Notes: generated by a model not told the origin, from the sequence alone. A DNA stretch of 64,000 bases from Aurantimonas sp. 22II-16-19i (GCF_002088275.1 NZ_AQQS01000009.1:62001-126000), one strand, 5' to 3'. Shown: positions 34,511 to 44,583, numbered from the stretch's first letter. Translations and numbers: made by a program.

Positions 34511-37500
34511 AGTCGTTCAATCTCTCGGACTGGGCGCTGCACCATCGCTCGATGATCTGGTTCCTGATGATCATCGCCTGTTTCGCCGGCCTGTTCTCCT
34601 ACATCAATCTGGGGCGCGAGGAGGATCCGAACTTCACGATCAAGACGATGGTGGTCTCGGCCTCGATGCCCGGCGCGACCGTCAAGGAGATGACCGAGCA
34701 GGTCACCGACCGGATCGAGAAGAAGCTGCAGGAACTCGACAGCCTCGACTACACCCGCTCGATCACCACCCCCGGCCAGACCGTCATCTTCGTCAATCTC
34801 CTGCCCACCACCAAGGCCGCCGACGTGGCCGGCGTCTGGCGCAAGGTGCGCGACAAGATGACGGACATCCGGGCCGACTTTCCCTCGGAATTCCAGGGCT
34901 TCGCCTTCAACGACGAGTTCGGCGACGTCTACGGCAACATCTACGCCTTCACCGCCGACGGCATCACCTTCCGGCAGCTCCGGGACTATGTCGAGAGCGT
35001 GCGCACCCAGCTCCTGCAACTGGGCGATGCCGGCAAGGTCGATCTGGTCGGTGCGCAGGACGAGGCGATCTATCTGGAATTCTCGCTGCGCAAGGTCGCC
35101 GGCCTCGGGCTCGACCAGCAGTCGATCATCAACACGCTGCAGGCGCAGAACGCCATCGCGCCCTCGGGCGTCATCCAGTCCGGTCCCGAGCGGATCATCG
35201 TGCGGGTGTCCGGCCAGTACACCTCCGAGGACAGCCTGAAGGCGGTCAATCTCAGGGTCAACGACCGCTTCTTCAAGCTGAGCGACGTCGCCACCATCAC
35301 CCGCAGCTACCAGGACCCGCCGTCGACGCTGTTCCGCTTCAACGGCGAGCCGGCGATCGGCCTCGCCATCGGCATGCGCACCGGCGGCAACATCGTCGAC
35401 TTCAGCGAGGAGCTGAAGCACGAGATGTCGCAGATCGTCAGCGAGCTGCCGATCGGCGTCGGCGTCCATCAGGTCGCCGATCAGGGCGCCGTGGTTGAGG
35501 AGTCGGTCGGCGGCTTCACCCGGGCGCTGTTCGAGGCGGTGGCGATCGTCCTCGTCGTCAGCTTCATCAGCCTCGGCTTCCGCGCCGGCCTGGTCGTGAC
35601 GCTGTCGATCCCGCTGGTCCTCGCCATGACCTTCATCGGCATGGAATATGCCGGCCTGACGCTGCAGCGCATCTCGCTCGGCGCGTTGATCATCGCCCTC
35701 GGCCTGCTGGTCGACGACGCCATGATCGCCATCGAGACGATGGTCTCTCGGCTGGAGATGGGGGAGAGCCGCGAGAAGGCGGCGAGCTTCGCCTGGACGT
35801 CGATCGCCTTCCCGATGCTGTCGGGAACGCTGGTGACGGTCGCCGGCTTCCTGCCGATCGGCTTCAACAATTCGAACGCCGGCGAATACACCTTCTCGCT
35901 CTTCGTCGTCATCGCCCTGTCGCTGATCCTGTCCTGGATCGTCGCCGTGCTGTTCACGCCGCTGATCGGCGTGATGATCCTGCCCCAATCGATGCACCGC
36001 CACGACGCCAAGCCGGGCATCGTTCGACGCGCCTTCTCGGTCGTGCTGCGCGGGGCGATGCGCTTTCGCTGGATCACCATCATCATCACGGTCGGCCTGT
36101 TCGCCGCCTCGATCTACGGGATGGGCTTCGTCCAGCAGCAGTTCTTCCCGACCTCCGACCGGCCGGAACTCGTCGTCGACTTCACGCTCCGCCACAACTC
36201 GACCATCGCCGAGACCCGCGCCCAGATGGACAAGCTGGAGGCGACGCTCGCGGACGACGCCGACGTCGACCACTGGAGTTCCTATGTCGGCCAGTCGGCG
36301 CAGCGTTTCATCCTGTCCTACGACGTCCAGCCGTCCAACCCGTTCTTCGGCCAGGTGGTGATCGTCAACAAGGATCTCGAAGCCCGCGAGCGGGTGCGGG
36401 CGAAGCTGCAGAGATTTGCCCGCGAGAACCTCGTCGGCATCGACGTCTACGTGAAATATCTCGAACTCGGCCCGCCGGTGGGAAGACCGGTGCAGTACCG
36501 GCTCGGCGGTCCCGACATCGAGGTCGTCCGCGACAAGGCGCGCGACCTCGCCAACCTGATGGCGGGGGACGACCGGCTGACGTCGATCGTGATGAACTGG
36601 AACGAGCCGGCCCGGGTTCTCAAGGTCGAGATCCTGCAGGACAAGGCCCGTCAGCTGGGGATCACGTCTCAGGAGATCTCGTCGCGGCTGAATTCGGTGC
36701 TGGACGGGACCACCATCACCAACATACGCGACGGCATCTATCTGGTGCCGGTGATCGCCCGCGGGTCGGGCTCGGACCGCGACTCGATCGAGGCGATCGA
36801 GAACCTGCAGCTGACCAGCTCGCAGGGCGACGCGATCCCGCTCGCCAGCCTGGTCAGCTACCAGTACACCTACGAGGATCCGATCATCTACTCGCGCTCG
36901 CGCATCCCGACGATCACCGTTAGCGCGGCGGTCAACGGCCCGGCGCAGCCGGCGACGATCGTCCAGCAGCTCGCGCCGAAGATCGCCGAGTTCGAGACGA
37001 GCCTGCCGCCGGACTACGACGTCGCCATCGGCGGCGCGGTGGAATCGAGCCAGGAGAGCCAGGGGCCCATCGCCGCCGTCATCCCGGTGATGCTCCTCAC
37101 CATGCTGACGCTGATCATGATCCAGATGCAGAGCTTTCGGGCGCTGTTCGTGGTGCTCTGCGCAGCGCCCCTCGGCCTCATCGGCGTCGTCGCGGCGCTC
37201 CTGCCATCGGGCGCGCCGCTGGGCTTCGTCGCGATCCTCGGCGTCCTCGCTTTGATCGGCATCCTGATCCGCAACTCGATCATCCTCGTCCACCAGATCG
37301 ACGTCCTGCGGGACGAAGGGATGGAGCCGTGGCAAGCGGTTTTCGAGGCGAGCGAGATGCGGGCCCGGCCGATCGTCCTGACGGCGGCCGCCGCCAGCCT
37401 CGCCCTGATCCCGATCTCGCGCGAGATCTTCTGGGGGCCGATGGCCTACGCCATGATGGGCGGCATCATCGCCGGCACGCTGATCACGCTCCTGTTCATA

Positions 37501-37677
37501 CCGGCGCTCTATCTGGTGGTCTTTCGCATCCGCCGACCGAAGGACGGGGATGTGCCCTCGCCCGATCACATGCCGGCGGCACATGGAGGCGATGGCGGCG
37601 CCGGATCGACGAACGCTTCCGGCACGGGCGGCACGCAGGCGAGCGACACGCCGGACGGTCGACCCGCACCTGCCTGA
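34507..37677 (+). CDS. RND-family efflux pump permease
   Basis: A 1056-residue inner-membrane proton/drug antiporter of the AcrB/HAE1-like family with 12 membrane helices. The proton-relay acidic pair is in GLLVDDAMIAIETMVSR near residue 410. The branch resembles TriC/YegN-like or 'efflux RND transporter permease' groups used with two adaptors. Translation starts at GTG 34507, overlapping the previous stop. No outer-membrane channel gene follows, so a TolC-like protein from elsewhere must complete the pump. A tandem repeat overlaps the stop and a clean terminator follows. Confidence 0.9.
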   Translation: MKSFNLSDWALHHRSMIWFLMIIACFAGLFSYINLGREEDPNFTIKTMVVSASMPGATVKEMTEQVTDRIEKKLQELDSLDYTRSITTPGQTVIFVNLLPTTKAADVAGVWRKVRDKMTDIRADFPSEFQGFAFNDEFGDVYGNIYAFTADGITFRQLRDYVESVRTQLLQLGDAGKVDLVGAQDEAIYLEFSLRKVAGLGLDQQSIINTLQAQNAIAPSGVIQSGPERIIVRVSGQYTSEDSLKAVNLRVNDRFFKLSDVATITRSYQDPPSTLFRFNGEPAIGLAIGMRTGGNIVDFSEELKHEMSQIVSELPIGVGVHQVADQGAVVEESVGGFTRALFEAVAIVLVVSFISLGFRAGLVVTLSIPLVLAMTFIGMEYAGLTLQRISLGALIIALGLLVDDAMIAIETMVSRLEMGESREKAASFAWTSIAFPMLSGTLVTVAGFLPIGFNNSNAGEYTFSLFVVIALSLILSWIVAVLFTPLIGVMILPQSMHRHDAKPGIVRRAFSVVLRGAMRFRWITIIITVGLFAASIYGMGFVQQQFFPTSDRPELVVDFTLRHNSTIAETRAQMDKLEATLADDADVDHWSSYVGQSAQRFILSYDVQPSNPFFGQVVIVNKDLEARERVRAKLQRFARENLVGIDVYVKYLELGPPVGRPVQYRLGGPDIEVVRDKARDLANLMAGDDRLTSIVMNWNEPARVLKVEILQDKARQLGITSQEISSRLNSVLDGTTITNIRDGIYLVPVIARGSGSDRDSIEAIENLQLTSSQGDAIPLASLVSYQYTYEDPIIYSRSRIPTITVSAAVNGPAQPATIVQQLAPKIAEFETSLPPDYDVAIGGAVESSQESQGPIAAVIPVMLLTMLTLIMIQMQSFRALFVVLCAAPLGLIGVVAALLPSGAPLGFVAILGVLALIGILIRNSIILVHQIDVLRDEGMEPWQAVFEASEMRARPIVLTAAAASLALIPISREIFWGPMAYAMMGGIIAGTLITLLFIPALYLVVFRIRRPKDGDVPSPDHMPAAHGGDGGAGSTNASGTGGTQASDTPDGRPAPA

Positions 37678-37698
37678 TCATCTGCCCTGATCATCTGC
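37673..37698 (+). repeat. Perfect 13-bp tandem duplication at the pump stop codon
   Basis: cctgatcatctgc occurs twice head to tail (37673-37685, 37686-37698). The first copy contains the natural stop codon of the pump gene, so the second copy is untranslated. It looks like a slippage duplication. Confidence 0.8.
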
Positions 37699-37717
37699 AT
37701 GTCGAACGCGCGAAACC

Positions 37718-37746
37718 TGCCCCGGCCGATGGTCGGGGCATTTTCG
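37718..37746 (+). terminator. Rho-independent terminator of the RND operon
   Basis: A 10-bp stem (37718-37727 with 37731-37740) and a GAT loop are followed by ttttcgt. It separates the efflux operon from the GntR regulon. Confidence 0.75.
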
Positions 37747-37778
37747 TATTCAGGACTGACTGTTTTGCCGGAAGCTCC

Positions 37779-37859
37779 AATGATACGACCTTCGTCGTGG
37801 TTCTGCCTTTGAGGGACTTGCACAATGGAAAAATCCTGCGCAATGGTACGACCATTGCG
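37779..37859. promoter_or_regulatory. Two GntR-type operators and promoter
   Basis: The main site is cgcaatggt-acg-accattgcg (37839-37859), a perfect palindrome with 9-base arms whose core TGGTACGACCA fits FadR-subfamily GntR sites. A weaker related site, aatgatacgacctt (37779-37792), lies 60 bases upstream. TTGCAC (37818-37823) with 17-base spacing to caatgg (37841-37846) may be the promoter, with the main operator across its -10. Confidence 0.7.
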
Positions 37860-37881
37860 GATGGGAGGTCCGGCTGAGTCC

Positions 37882-38676
37882 ATGGGTTACGAGCGTTCGA
37901 CAATCGACGGGGAGCGGTCGAATCGTACCGTTGCGCTCGCTGCCGAATTCGGCCGCATGATCACCTCCGGCGATCTGGTGAGCGGCGATGCCCTGCCGAC
38001 GGAGAAGGAGATCCAGTCGAACCACGGGGTGTCGCGCACGGTCGTGCGTGAGGCGATCCGCCATCTCGCGGCCAAGGGTCTGGTCAGCGTCGGGCCGAAA
38101 GTCGGCACCAAGGTGCGCCCCCGCATCGCCTGGAACATGCTCGATGTCGACGTGATGGCCTGGCATCTGATGGCGCCGGTCCGCCGGCCCTTCATCGAGG
38201 CCCTCTACGAGATGCGGCTGATCAACGAGCCGAGCGCGGCGCGGCTGGCGGCCCGGCGCATCGACGAGGCCCAGGGCCAGCGGCTGGTCGCGGCACTCGG
38301 CGGCATGCGCGACAACCCGCGCGGCTCGCACGAACTGATCGTCGCCGATCTCGACTTCCACCGCATCATCCTCGAGGCGACCGGCAATCCGCTGCTCGTC
38401 TCGCTCGGCTCGCTGATCGAGCGGAGCCTGTCGATCTCCTTCTCCCTGTCCTGGCGGCAGAACCCCCAGGACGAGACGGTGCGCCAGCACGAGCGGGTGA
38501 TGCAGGCGATCGTCTCCGGCGACGGCGACGCGGCCGAACTGTTCATGCGGCGGCTCATCGAGAGCGCCTTCGACGATGTCATTCATGCCCTCTACGCCCA
38601 TGGCGAGGGGGAAACGGGTCCGGCCGGCGCGGGCGCCGGTCAGAAGGTCGAGCCCCGCTCCTTCGGCGCGGCTTGA
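37882..38676 (+). CDS. GntR (FadR subfamily) regulator of the galactose-type operon
   Basis: A 264-residue repressor. Residues 10-80 are the GntR winged helix ([29 protein letters not shown]). The rest is an all-helical FCD ligand-binding domain with the expected metal-binding Asp and His residues ([18 protein letters not shown]). Position and family resemble DgoR, which responds to galactonate-type acids. I place the start at 37882, downstream of the palindromic operator; upstream in-frame ATGs at 37825 and 37861 would run the coding sequence through or beside it. It is 52 bases before the binding-protein gene and probably controls the whole downstream operon and itself. Confidence 0.87.
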   Translation: MGYERSTIDGERSNRTVALAAEFGRMITSGDLVSGDALPTEKEIQSNHGVSRTVVREAIRHLAAKGLVSVGPKVGTKVRPRIAWNMLDVDVMAWHLMAPVRRPFIEALYEMRLINEPSAARLAARRIDEAQGQRLVAALGGMRDNPRGSHELIVADLDFHRIILEATGNPLLVSLGSLIERSLSISFSLSWRQNPQDETVRQHERVMQAIVSGDGDAAELFMRRLIESAFDDVIHALYAHGEGETGPAGAGAGQKVEPRSFGAA

Positions 38677-38728
38677 AGAGGAAGGGGCGCCGCAGGGCGC
38701 CCGAAACGGTCAGGGAGGTGACGTGACC

Positions 38729-39802
38729 ATGATGATGAAGACAATTCTGGCGGGAGCTGCGGCTGCCGTCGTGGCCCTTTCGGCCCCGATGTCGGCGCAT
38801 GCCCAGGACAAGGGCACGATCGGCATCGCCATGCCGACCAAGTCCTCGGCGCGCTGGATCGCCGACGGCGACAACATGGTGAAGCAGTTCGAGGCGGCGG
38901 GCTACGGCGCCAACCTGCAATATGCCGAGGACGACATCCCGAACCAGGTCAACCAGGTCGAGAACATGATCACCACCGGCGTCAAGGCGCTGGTGATCGC
39001 CGCCATCGACGGCACGACCCTGTCGAACACGCTGGCCAATGCGGCGGCCTCGGGCATTCCGGTGATCGCCTACGACCGGCTGATCCGCGATACCGAGAAC
39101 GTCGACTACTACGCCACCTTCGACAACTTCCAGGTCGGCGTGCAGCAGGCCGAGTCGCTGGTCGACGGGCTGAAGGCGCGCTTCCCCGACGCTGAGGCAT
39201 GGAACGTCGAGCTCTTCGGCGGCTCGCCGGACGACAACAACGCCTACTTCTTCTACAACGGCGCGATGAGCGTGCTGCAGCCGCTGATCGACGAGGGCAA
39301 GATCAAGATCCCCTCGGGCCAGATGGGCATGGACAAGGTCGGCACCCTGCGCTGGGACGGCTCGGTCGCCCAGGCCCGGATGGATAACCTCCTGTCGGCG
39401 AACTACACCGGCGACCAGAAGGTCAACGGCGTGCTGTCGCCCTATGACGGCCTGTCGATCGGCATCATCTCCTCGCTGAAGGGCGTCGGCTACGGCTCCG
39501 GCGACCTGGAGATGCCGATCATCACCGGCCAGGACGCCGAGGTCCCCTCGGTCAAGGCGATCCTGCGCGGCGACCAGTATTCGACGATCTTCAAGGACAC
39601 CCGCGAGCTCGCCAAGGTCACCGTCCAGATGGTCGACGCTGTGCTGCAGGGCAACGAGCCCGAGGTCAACGACACCAAGACCTACGACAACGGCGTCAAG
39701 GTCGTCCCGTCCTACCTGCTGAAGCCGGTGCTGGTGACCAAGGACAACTGGGAGAAGGTGCTGGTCGAGAGCGGCTACTACACCGCCGACCAGGTCAAGT
39801 AA
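38729..39802 (+). CDS. chvE: ChvE-type sugar-binding periplasmic protein
   Basis: A 357-residue family-2 solute-binding protein with a Sec signal ending [26 protein letters not shown] is the characteristic start of ChvE/MmsB-partner multiple-sugar-binding proteins. It binds aldoses such as galactose, arabinose or glucose. In plant-associated relatives ChvE also passes sugars to a virulence sensor, but no virA-like gene is present here. The start is one of three consecutive ATGs (38729); agggagg lies upstream. Confidence 0.9.
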   Translation: MMMKTILAGAAAAVVALSAPMSAHAQDKGTIGIAMPTKSSARWIADGDNMVKQFEAAGYGANLQYAEDDIPNQVNQVENMITTGVKALVIAAIDGTTLSNTLANAAASGIPVIAYDRLIRDTENVDYYATFDNFQVGVQQAESLVDGLKARFPDAEAWNVELFGGSPDDNNAYFFYNGAMSVLQPLIDEGKIKIPSGQMGMDKVGTLRWDGSVAQARMDNLLSANYTGDQKVNGVLSPYDGLSIGIISSLKGVGYGSGDLEMPIITGQDAEVPSVKAILRGDQYSTIFKDTRELAKVTVQMVDAVLQGNEPEVNDTKTYDNGVKVVPSYLLKPVLVTKDNWEKVLVESGYYTADQVK

Positions 39803-39844
39803 GCCACCCCTCATGCGCGAGGCTTCCTCGCGCCGATGCTCCAC

Positions 39845-39870
39845 GCGGCGCGCCCTGACCGGCGCGCCGC
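39845..39870 (+). promoter_or_regulatory. Post-binding-protein hairpin after chvE
   Basis: gcggcgcgcc (39845-39854) pairs perfectly with 39861-39870 across a 6-base loop. It lies 42 bases after the chvE stop, without a T-run, and probably favours a high binding-protein dose over GguA and GguB. Confidence 0.6.
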
Positions 39871-39961
39871 AGCGGCCGGCCCGTCGCCCGCCGCGACGAT
39901 GACCATGCAAGTCCGGCGGCCGCGGCTTCCTCGCGGCGCGGACGTATCGAGACAAGGCGCC

Positions 39962-41494
39962 ATGGGCAGCATTCTTCAGATGCGGGGCATCACCAAGACC
40001 TTTCCGGGGGTGGTGGCGCTCGACAACGTCAATCTCAGCGTCGCGGAGGGCGAGATCCACGCCCTCGTCGGCGAGAACGGCGCCGGCAAGTCCACCCTGA
40101 TGAAGGTACTGTCCGGGGTCTACCCGCATGGCTCCTATGACGGGGTCATCGAATTCAGGGGCCAGGAGTGCCGCTTCTCCGGCATCGCCGACTCAGAGAA
40201 GCGCGGCATCATCATCATCCACCAGGAACTGGCGCTGGTGCCGCTCCTGTCGATCGCCGAGAACATCTTCCTCGGCAACGAGCGGGCGGCCGGCGGCGTC
40301 ATCGACTGGCACGAGACCTTCGCGCGCACCCGCGAGCTGCTCGCCAAGGTCGGCCTGCGGGAATCGCCGCAGACGCGCGTCACCGAACTCGGCCTCGGCA
40401 AGCAGCAGCTGGTCGAGATCGCCAAGGCGCTGTCGAAGGAGGTCAAGCTCCTGATCCTCGACGAGCCGACCTCCAGCCTCAACGAGACCGATTCCGAGGC
40501 GCTGCTGCAGCTGCTCCTGGAGTTCAAGGCGGCCGGCATCTCCTCGATCCTGATCTCCCACAAGCTGAACGAGATCTCCAAGGTCGCCGACACCATCACC
40601 GTGCTGCGCGACGGTTCGGCGGTCTCCACCCTCGACGCCGATGGCGGTCACGTCAGCGAGGCCGCGATCATCCGCGACATGGTCGGGCGCAGCCTGACCG
40701 ACCGCTTCCCGCCGCGCGAGCCGAAGATCGGCGAGACGATCTTCGAGGTGAAGAACTGGACGGCGCACCATCCGCAGCATTCCGAGCGCAAGGTCGTCGA
40801 CGACGTCAGCTTCCACGTGAAGGCCGGCGAGGTGGTGGGCATCGCCGGGCTGATGGGCGCCGGGCGCACCGAACTCGCCATGAGCGTCTTCGGCAAGTCC
40901 TACGGCGTCGGGATTTCCGGAGAGGTCCGGATGCACGGGCGGCCGGTGGACGTGTCGACCGTGCAGCGGGCGATCGCCGCCGGCATCTGCTATGCGACCG
41001 AGGACCGCAAGTCCTACGGCCTCGTCCTCGACGACACCATCCGCCGCAACATCCCGCTCGCCAACCTTCCCGGCATCGCCAAAGGGATCGTCATCGACGA
41101 GGGACGCGAGCTCGATGTGGCGCGGGACTATCGCGAGCGCATCCGGATCAAGTGCTCCTCGACCGCCCAGGAGGTGGTCAACCTGTCCGGCGGCAACCAG
41201 CAGAAGGTCGTCCTGGCCAAATGGCTGTTCGCCGGCCCCGAGGTGCTGATCCTCGACGAGCCGACCAGAGGCATCGACGTCGGGGCGAAATACGAAATCT
41301 ACGCGATCATCGCCGAGCTGGCCAAGACCGGCAAGGCGATCGTCGTCATCTCCTCGGAGATGCCCGAACTGCTCGGCGTCACCGACCGAATCTACGTCAT
41401 GAACGAAGGCCGCTTCGTCGGCGAAATGCCGACCAGCGACGCCTCGCAGGAGAAGATCATGTCGCTGATCATTCGCTCCGGCCACAGGAACTGA
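39962..41494 (+). CDS. gguA: Sugar ABC transporter ATPase, two-domain (GguA/MmsA type)
   Basis: A 510-residue protein with two fused nucleotide-binding domains. The first has Walker [10 protein letters not shown] near residue 39 and [11 protein letters not shown] near 163. The second has GLMGAGRTE near 296 in place of a standard Walker A, as usual for this family, then [17 protein letters not shown] and [11 protein letters not shown]. It powers uptake through GguB. The start at 39962 ([20 protein letters not shown]) is typical for the family. It is 10 bases before gguB. Confidence 0.92.
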   Translation: MGSILQMRGITKTFPGVVALDNVNLSVAEGEIHALVGENGAGKSTLMKVLSGVYPHGSYDGVIEFRGQECRFSGIADSEKRGIIIIHQELALVPLLSIAENIFLGNERAAGGVIDWHETFARTRELLAKVGLRESPQTRVTELGLGKQQLVEIAKALSKEVKLLILDEPTSSLNETDSEALLQLLLEFKAAGISSILISHKLNEISKVADTITVLRDGSAVSTLDADGGHVSEAAIIRDMVGRSLTDRFPPREPKIGETIFEVKNWTAHHPQHSERKVVDDVSFHVKAGEVVGIAGLMGAGRTELAMSVFGKSYGVGISGEVRMHGRPVDVSTVQRAIAAGICYATEDRKSYGLVLDDTIRRNIPLANLPGIAKGIVIDEGRELDVARDYRERIRIKCSSTAQEVVNLSGGNQQKVVLAKWLFAGPEVLILDEPTRGIDVGAKYEIYAIIAELAKTGKAIVVISSEMPELLGVTDRIYVMNEGRFVGEMPTSDASQEKIMSLIIRSGHRN

Positions 41495-41504
41495 GGAAAA
41501 CGGG

Positions 41505-42722
41505 ATGTCTCAAGAGGCCATTCACCAGCCGGGCGTGACGAAGCCGGCGACCGGCGGCGCGGCTGGCGGCTCAAGCAGCTTCATCCGCAAGCACATGCGC
41601 GAATACGGCATCCTGCTCGCGCTGATCGTCATCATGGCGTTCTTCCAGGTCGTCACCGACGGCATCCTGTTGAAGCCGATCAACCTGACCAACCTGATCC
41701 TGCAGAACTCCTACGTCATCATCATGGCGCTGGGCATGCTCCTGGTCATCGTCGCCGGCCACATCGACCTGTCGGTCGGCTCGGTGCTCGGCTTCGTCGG
41801 GGCGCTGGCGGCGGTGATGATCGTCCAGTGGGACATGAACTACGTCCTCGCCGGTGTCATCTGCCTCGCCGTCGGCGCCGTCATCGGGGCGATGCAGGGA
41901 TACTGGATCGCCTACTGGAAGATCCCGTCCTTCATCGTCACGCTGGCCGGCATGCTGGTGTTCAAGGGCCTGACGCTTTGGCTCCTGGCCGGCCAGTCGG
42001 TCGGCCCGTTCCCGGCGAACTTCCAGCTGATCTCCTCGGGCTTCCTGCCGGACGTCTTCGGCATCAAGGGCTTCAACCTGTTGTCGATGCTGCTCGGCAT
42101 CGCCGTCGTCGCCGTGATGCTGTTCTTCGGCCTGAGGTCGCGCTTCCGCAACCGCGCGTCGAGCCATGACGACGAGCCGGCGCTGTTCTTCTTCGCCCGC
42201 AACTTCATCCTCGCCGCCGCGATCGTCTATCTGACCTGGGCGCTTTCGACCTTCCGGGGCTTTCCCAACGTCCTCGTGGTGATGGCGCTCCTGATCGCCG
42301 TCTACTCCTTCATCACCTCGCGCACGACCATCGGCCGGCGGATCTATGCCGTCGGCGGCAACGAGAAGGCCACGAGGCTGTCGGGCATCAACACCGAACG
42401 GCTGGTGTTCCTGACCTTTGCCAACATGGGCATGCTGGCGGCTCTCGCGGGCCTCGTCTTCGCCGCGCGCCTCAACACCGCCACCCCGAAGGCGGGCCTC
42501 GGCTTCGAGCTCGATGTCATCGCGGCGGTGTTCATCGGTGGCGCCTCCATGGCCGGCGGCGTCGGCACGATCATCGGCGCGGTGATCGGCGCCTTCATCA
42601 TGGGCGTGATGAACAACGGCATGTCGATCCTCGGCATCGGCATCGACTACCAGCAGGTGATCAAGGGTCTCGTCCTGCTCGTCGCCGTGATCTTCGACGT
42701 CTACAACAAGAACCGGGCGTGA
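41505..42722 (+). CDS. gguB: Sugar ABC transporter permease (GguB/MmsB type)
   Basis: A 405-residue permease of the ribose/xylose/galactose transporter family with around ten membrane helices and a hydrophilic N-terminus of about 30 residues. GHIDLSVGSVLGFVGALAAV near residue 85 and TPKAGLGFELDVIAAVFIGGAS near 327 are family hallmarks. It forms the channel for ChvE-delivered sugars. Its stop overlaps the next gene's GTG. Confidence 0.92.
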   Translation: MSQEAIHQPGVTKPATGGAAGGSSSFIRKHMREYGILLALIVIMAFFQVVTDGILLKPINLTNLILQNSYVIIMALGMLLVIVAGHIDLSVGSVLGFVGALAAVMIVQWDMNYVLAGVICLAVGAVIGAMQGYWIAYWKIPSFIVTLAGMLVFKGLTLWLLAGQSVGPFPANFQLISSGFLPDVFGIKGFNLLSMLLGIAVVAVMLFFGLRSRFRNRASSHDDEPALFFFARNFILAAAIVYLTWALSTFRGFPNVLVVMALLIAVYSFITSRTTIGRRIYAVGGNEKATRLSGINTERLVFLTFANMGMLAALAGLVFAARLNTATPKAGLGFELDVIAAVFIGGASMAGGVGTIIGAVIGAFIMGVMNNGMSILGIGIDYQQVIKGLVLLVAVIFDVYNKNRA

Positions 42723-43672
42723 AGCGCATGACACCTGTGAAGCTCGGCCTCGTCGGTATCGGCAAGATCGCCCGCGACCAGCATCTGCCGTCGCTGTCGC
42801 GCAGCTCGGGCTTCGAGCTGGTGGCGGCGGCGAGCCGCAATGCCGGCGTCGACGGCATCGCCAACTTCGCCTCCACCGCCGAGATGCTGGAGGCCATGCC
42901 CGACATCGCGGCCGTGTCGCTCTGCATGCCGCCCCAGGCGCGGCACGAGGCGGCCGCTGAAGCGTTGCGACATGGCAAGCACGTGATGCTGGAAAAGCCG
43001 CCGGGGGCGACCCTGTCGGAGGTCGAGCATCTGGCGGGCCTTGCCGCCTCGCATGGCGTGTCGCTGTTCGCCACCTGGCACTCACGCCATGCGCCCGGCG
43101 TCGAGCCGGCGCGGGAATGGCTGAAGTCGCGGCGCATCCGCAAGATGACGGTCGCCTGGAAGGAGGATGTGCGCCACTGGCATCCGGGCCAGGACTGGAT
43201 CTTCGAGGCGGGCGGGCTCGGCGTCTTCGACCCGGGCATCAACGCCCTGTCGATCGTGACGCGGATCCTGCCCTTCCCGATCTGGCTGACCGGCGCCGAA
43301 CTGACCTTTCCGGACAACCGCCAGGCGCCGATCGCCGCCGATCTCGCCTTCGCAGGCCCGCAAGGCGAGGCGGTCGAGGCCGCCTTCGACTTCCGCCAGA
43401 CAGGCCTGCAGACCTGGGACATCGCCGTCGAAACCGACGGCGGCACGCTGACACTGTCCATGGGCGGCGCCAAGCTGTTCGTCGACGGCGAGGAGCGGGA
43501 TGTCGGGCCGGAGGCCGAATATGACGGGCTCTATGCCCGCTTCGCCGAACTGATCGCGGCGGGACACTCGGACGTCGATCTGGCGCCGCTGCGCCATGTC
43601 GCCGACGCCTTCCTGCTCGGGCGGCGGCGGGTCACCGAGCCGTTCTTCTTCGATCCGCTGGCGGGCGCATGA
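42719..43672 (+). CDS. Gfo/Idh/MocA dehydrogenase, D-galactose (or L-arabinose) 1-dehydrogenase type
   Basis: A 317-residue NAD(P)-dependent oxidoreductase. The Rossmann start is LGLVGIGKIARDQHLPSLS, the catalytic-lysine motif is MLEKPPGAT near residue 97, and WKEDVRHWHPGQDWIFEAGG and LGVFDPGINALSI are typical of bacterial galactose/arabinose 1-dehydrogenases. It oxidises the sugar at C1 to the lactone. GTG at 42719 overlaps the permease stop; ATG at 42728 is an alternative three codons on. The two following enzymes of KDGal metabolism support galactose as the main substrate. Confidence 0.85.
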   Translation: MKRMTPVKLGLVGIGKIARDQHLPSLSRSSGFELVAAASRNAGVDGIANFASTAEMLEAMPDIAAVSLCMPPQARHEAAAEALRHGKHVMLEKPPGATLSEVEHLAGLAASHGVSLFATWHSRHAPGVEPAREWLKSRRIRKMTVAWKEDVRHWHPGQDWIFEAGGLGVFDPGINALSIVTRILPFPIWLTGAELTFPDNRQAPIAADLAFAGPQGEAVEAAFDFRQTGLQTWDIAVETDGGTLTLSMGGAKLFVDGEERDVGPEAEYDGLYARFAELIAAGHSDVDLAPLRHVADAFLLGRRRVTEPFFFDPLAGA

Positions 43673-44583
43673 GCGCCTTCGCCGCGCTGGCCGACTGGGG
43701 CACGTCGTCGTTCCGCCTCTGGCTGGTCGACGGGGAGGGCGCGGTGCTCGGCGAGCGGCGCAGCAGCGAGGGCATGACGACGGCCGGCGAGGCGGAGGGC
43801 GGCTTTGCCGGCGTGCTCGAGCGCCAGTTGGACGCCCTCGGCGTGGCCGGCGACCTGCCGGTGGTCGCCTGCGGCATGGTCGGTGCCAGGCAGGGCTGGG
43901 TCGAGGCGACTTACATTGACACGCCCGCCGATCCGGAAAGCCTGGCGGACGGTGCGGTTCGCGTGACCGATACGGGCCGCGCGGTCTTCATCCTGCCCGG
44001 CGTCTGCCAGCGCGCCGAGGGCGCCTTCGACGTGATGCGCGGCGAGGAAACCCAGATCCTCGGCCTCGAGGCAGGGGAGGGCCGCCGGCTCGCCTGCCTG
44101 CCGGGCACCCATTCCAAATGGGTCGTCCTGGAGGAGGACCGGCTGACCGGCTTCTCGACCTTCATGACCGGCGATCTCTACGCCGCCATCGCGGGCCACA
44201 CGATCCTGAAGCACTCGGTGAAGCCGCAGGACGAAAGCTTCGACGTGGCGGTCTTCCAGGCGGCGGTGAGGGCGGCGTTCGCCCGACCGGCGGAACTGTC
44301 GAACCGGCTGTTTTCCATCCGCGCCGCCGGGCTCCTCGCGCAAGAGGAGGCGCAGCACCCGGCCACCACCCTGTCGGGCCTCCTCATCGGCCTCGAACTC
44401 GCCGGCGCGGCGAGCCGCTTCGGCCGGCTCGACGAGACGTCCGTGCGACTGGTGGCGGCGGGGCCGCTCGCCTCGCGGTACCGGGCGGCCTTCGATGCCC
44501 TCGACATCGCGGCCCATGAAGAGGACGGCGAGGCGGCGGTGCGACGGGGCCTCCTTGCGGCAGCACGAAAGATCCTGAGATGA
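43669..44583 (+). CDS. dgoK: 2-dehydro-3-deoxygalactonokinase
   Basis: A 304-residue DgoK-family kinase. LADWGTSSFRLWLVDGEG is the N-terminal phosphate motif. VVACGMVGARQGWVEATY and CLPGTHSKWVVLEEDRLTGF, with the conserved GTHSKW, define the family. It phosphorylates 2-keto-3-deoxy-galactonate using ATP. The ATG overlaps the dehydrogenase stop and its own stop overlaps dgoA (ATGA both times), so production is tightly coupled. Confidence 0.93.
   Translation: MSAFAALADWGTSSFRLWLVDGEGAVLGERRSSEGMTTAGEAEGGFAGVLERQLDALGVAGDLPVVACGMVGARQGWVEATYIDTPADPESLADGAVRVTDTGRAVFILPGVCQRAEGAFDVMRGEETQILGLEAGEGRRLACLPGTHSKWVVLEEDRLTGFSTFMTGDLYAAIAGHTILKHSVKPQDESFDVAVFQAAVRAAFARPAELSNRLFSIRAAGLLAQEEAQHPATTLSGLLIGLELAGAASRFGRLDETSVRLVAAGPLASRYRAAFDALDIAAHEEDGEAAVRRGLLAAARKILR

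Noticed and set aside
33922-37584. Very long open frame antisense to the RND pump gene (about 1220 codons)
   Set aside because: It mirrors the codon structure of the pump gene in GC-rich DNA. Its product is dominated by Arg, Asp, Gly and His with no recognisable domain, and the sense gene is unmistakable.
37673-37698. Attachment-site duplication from an integrated element
   Set aside because: The copies are directly adjacent, and no integrase, transposase or tRNA lies nearby; simple slippage explains them.
38729-39802. Virulence sugar-sensing role for ChvE
   Set aside because: ChvE signalling to VirA is specific to tumour-inducing Agrobacterium. No virA or other vir gene is in the window, so only transport is claimed.
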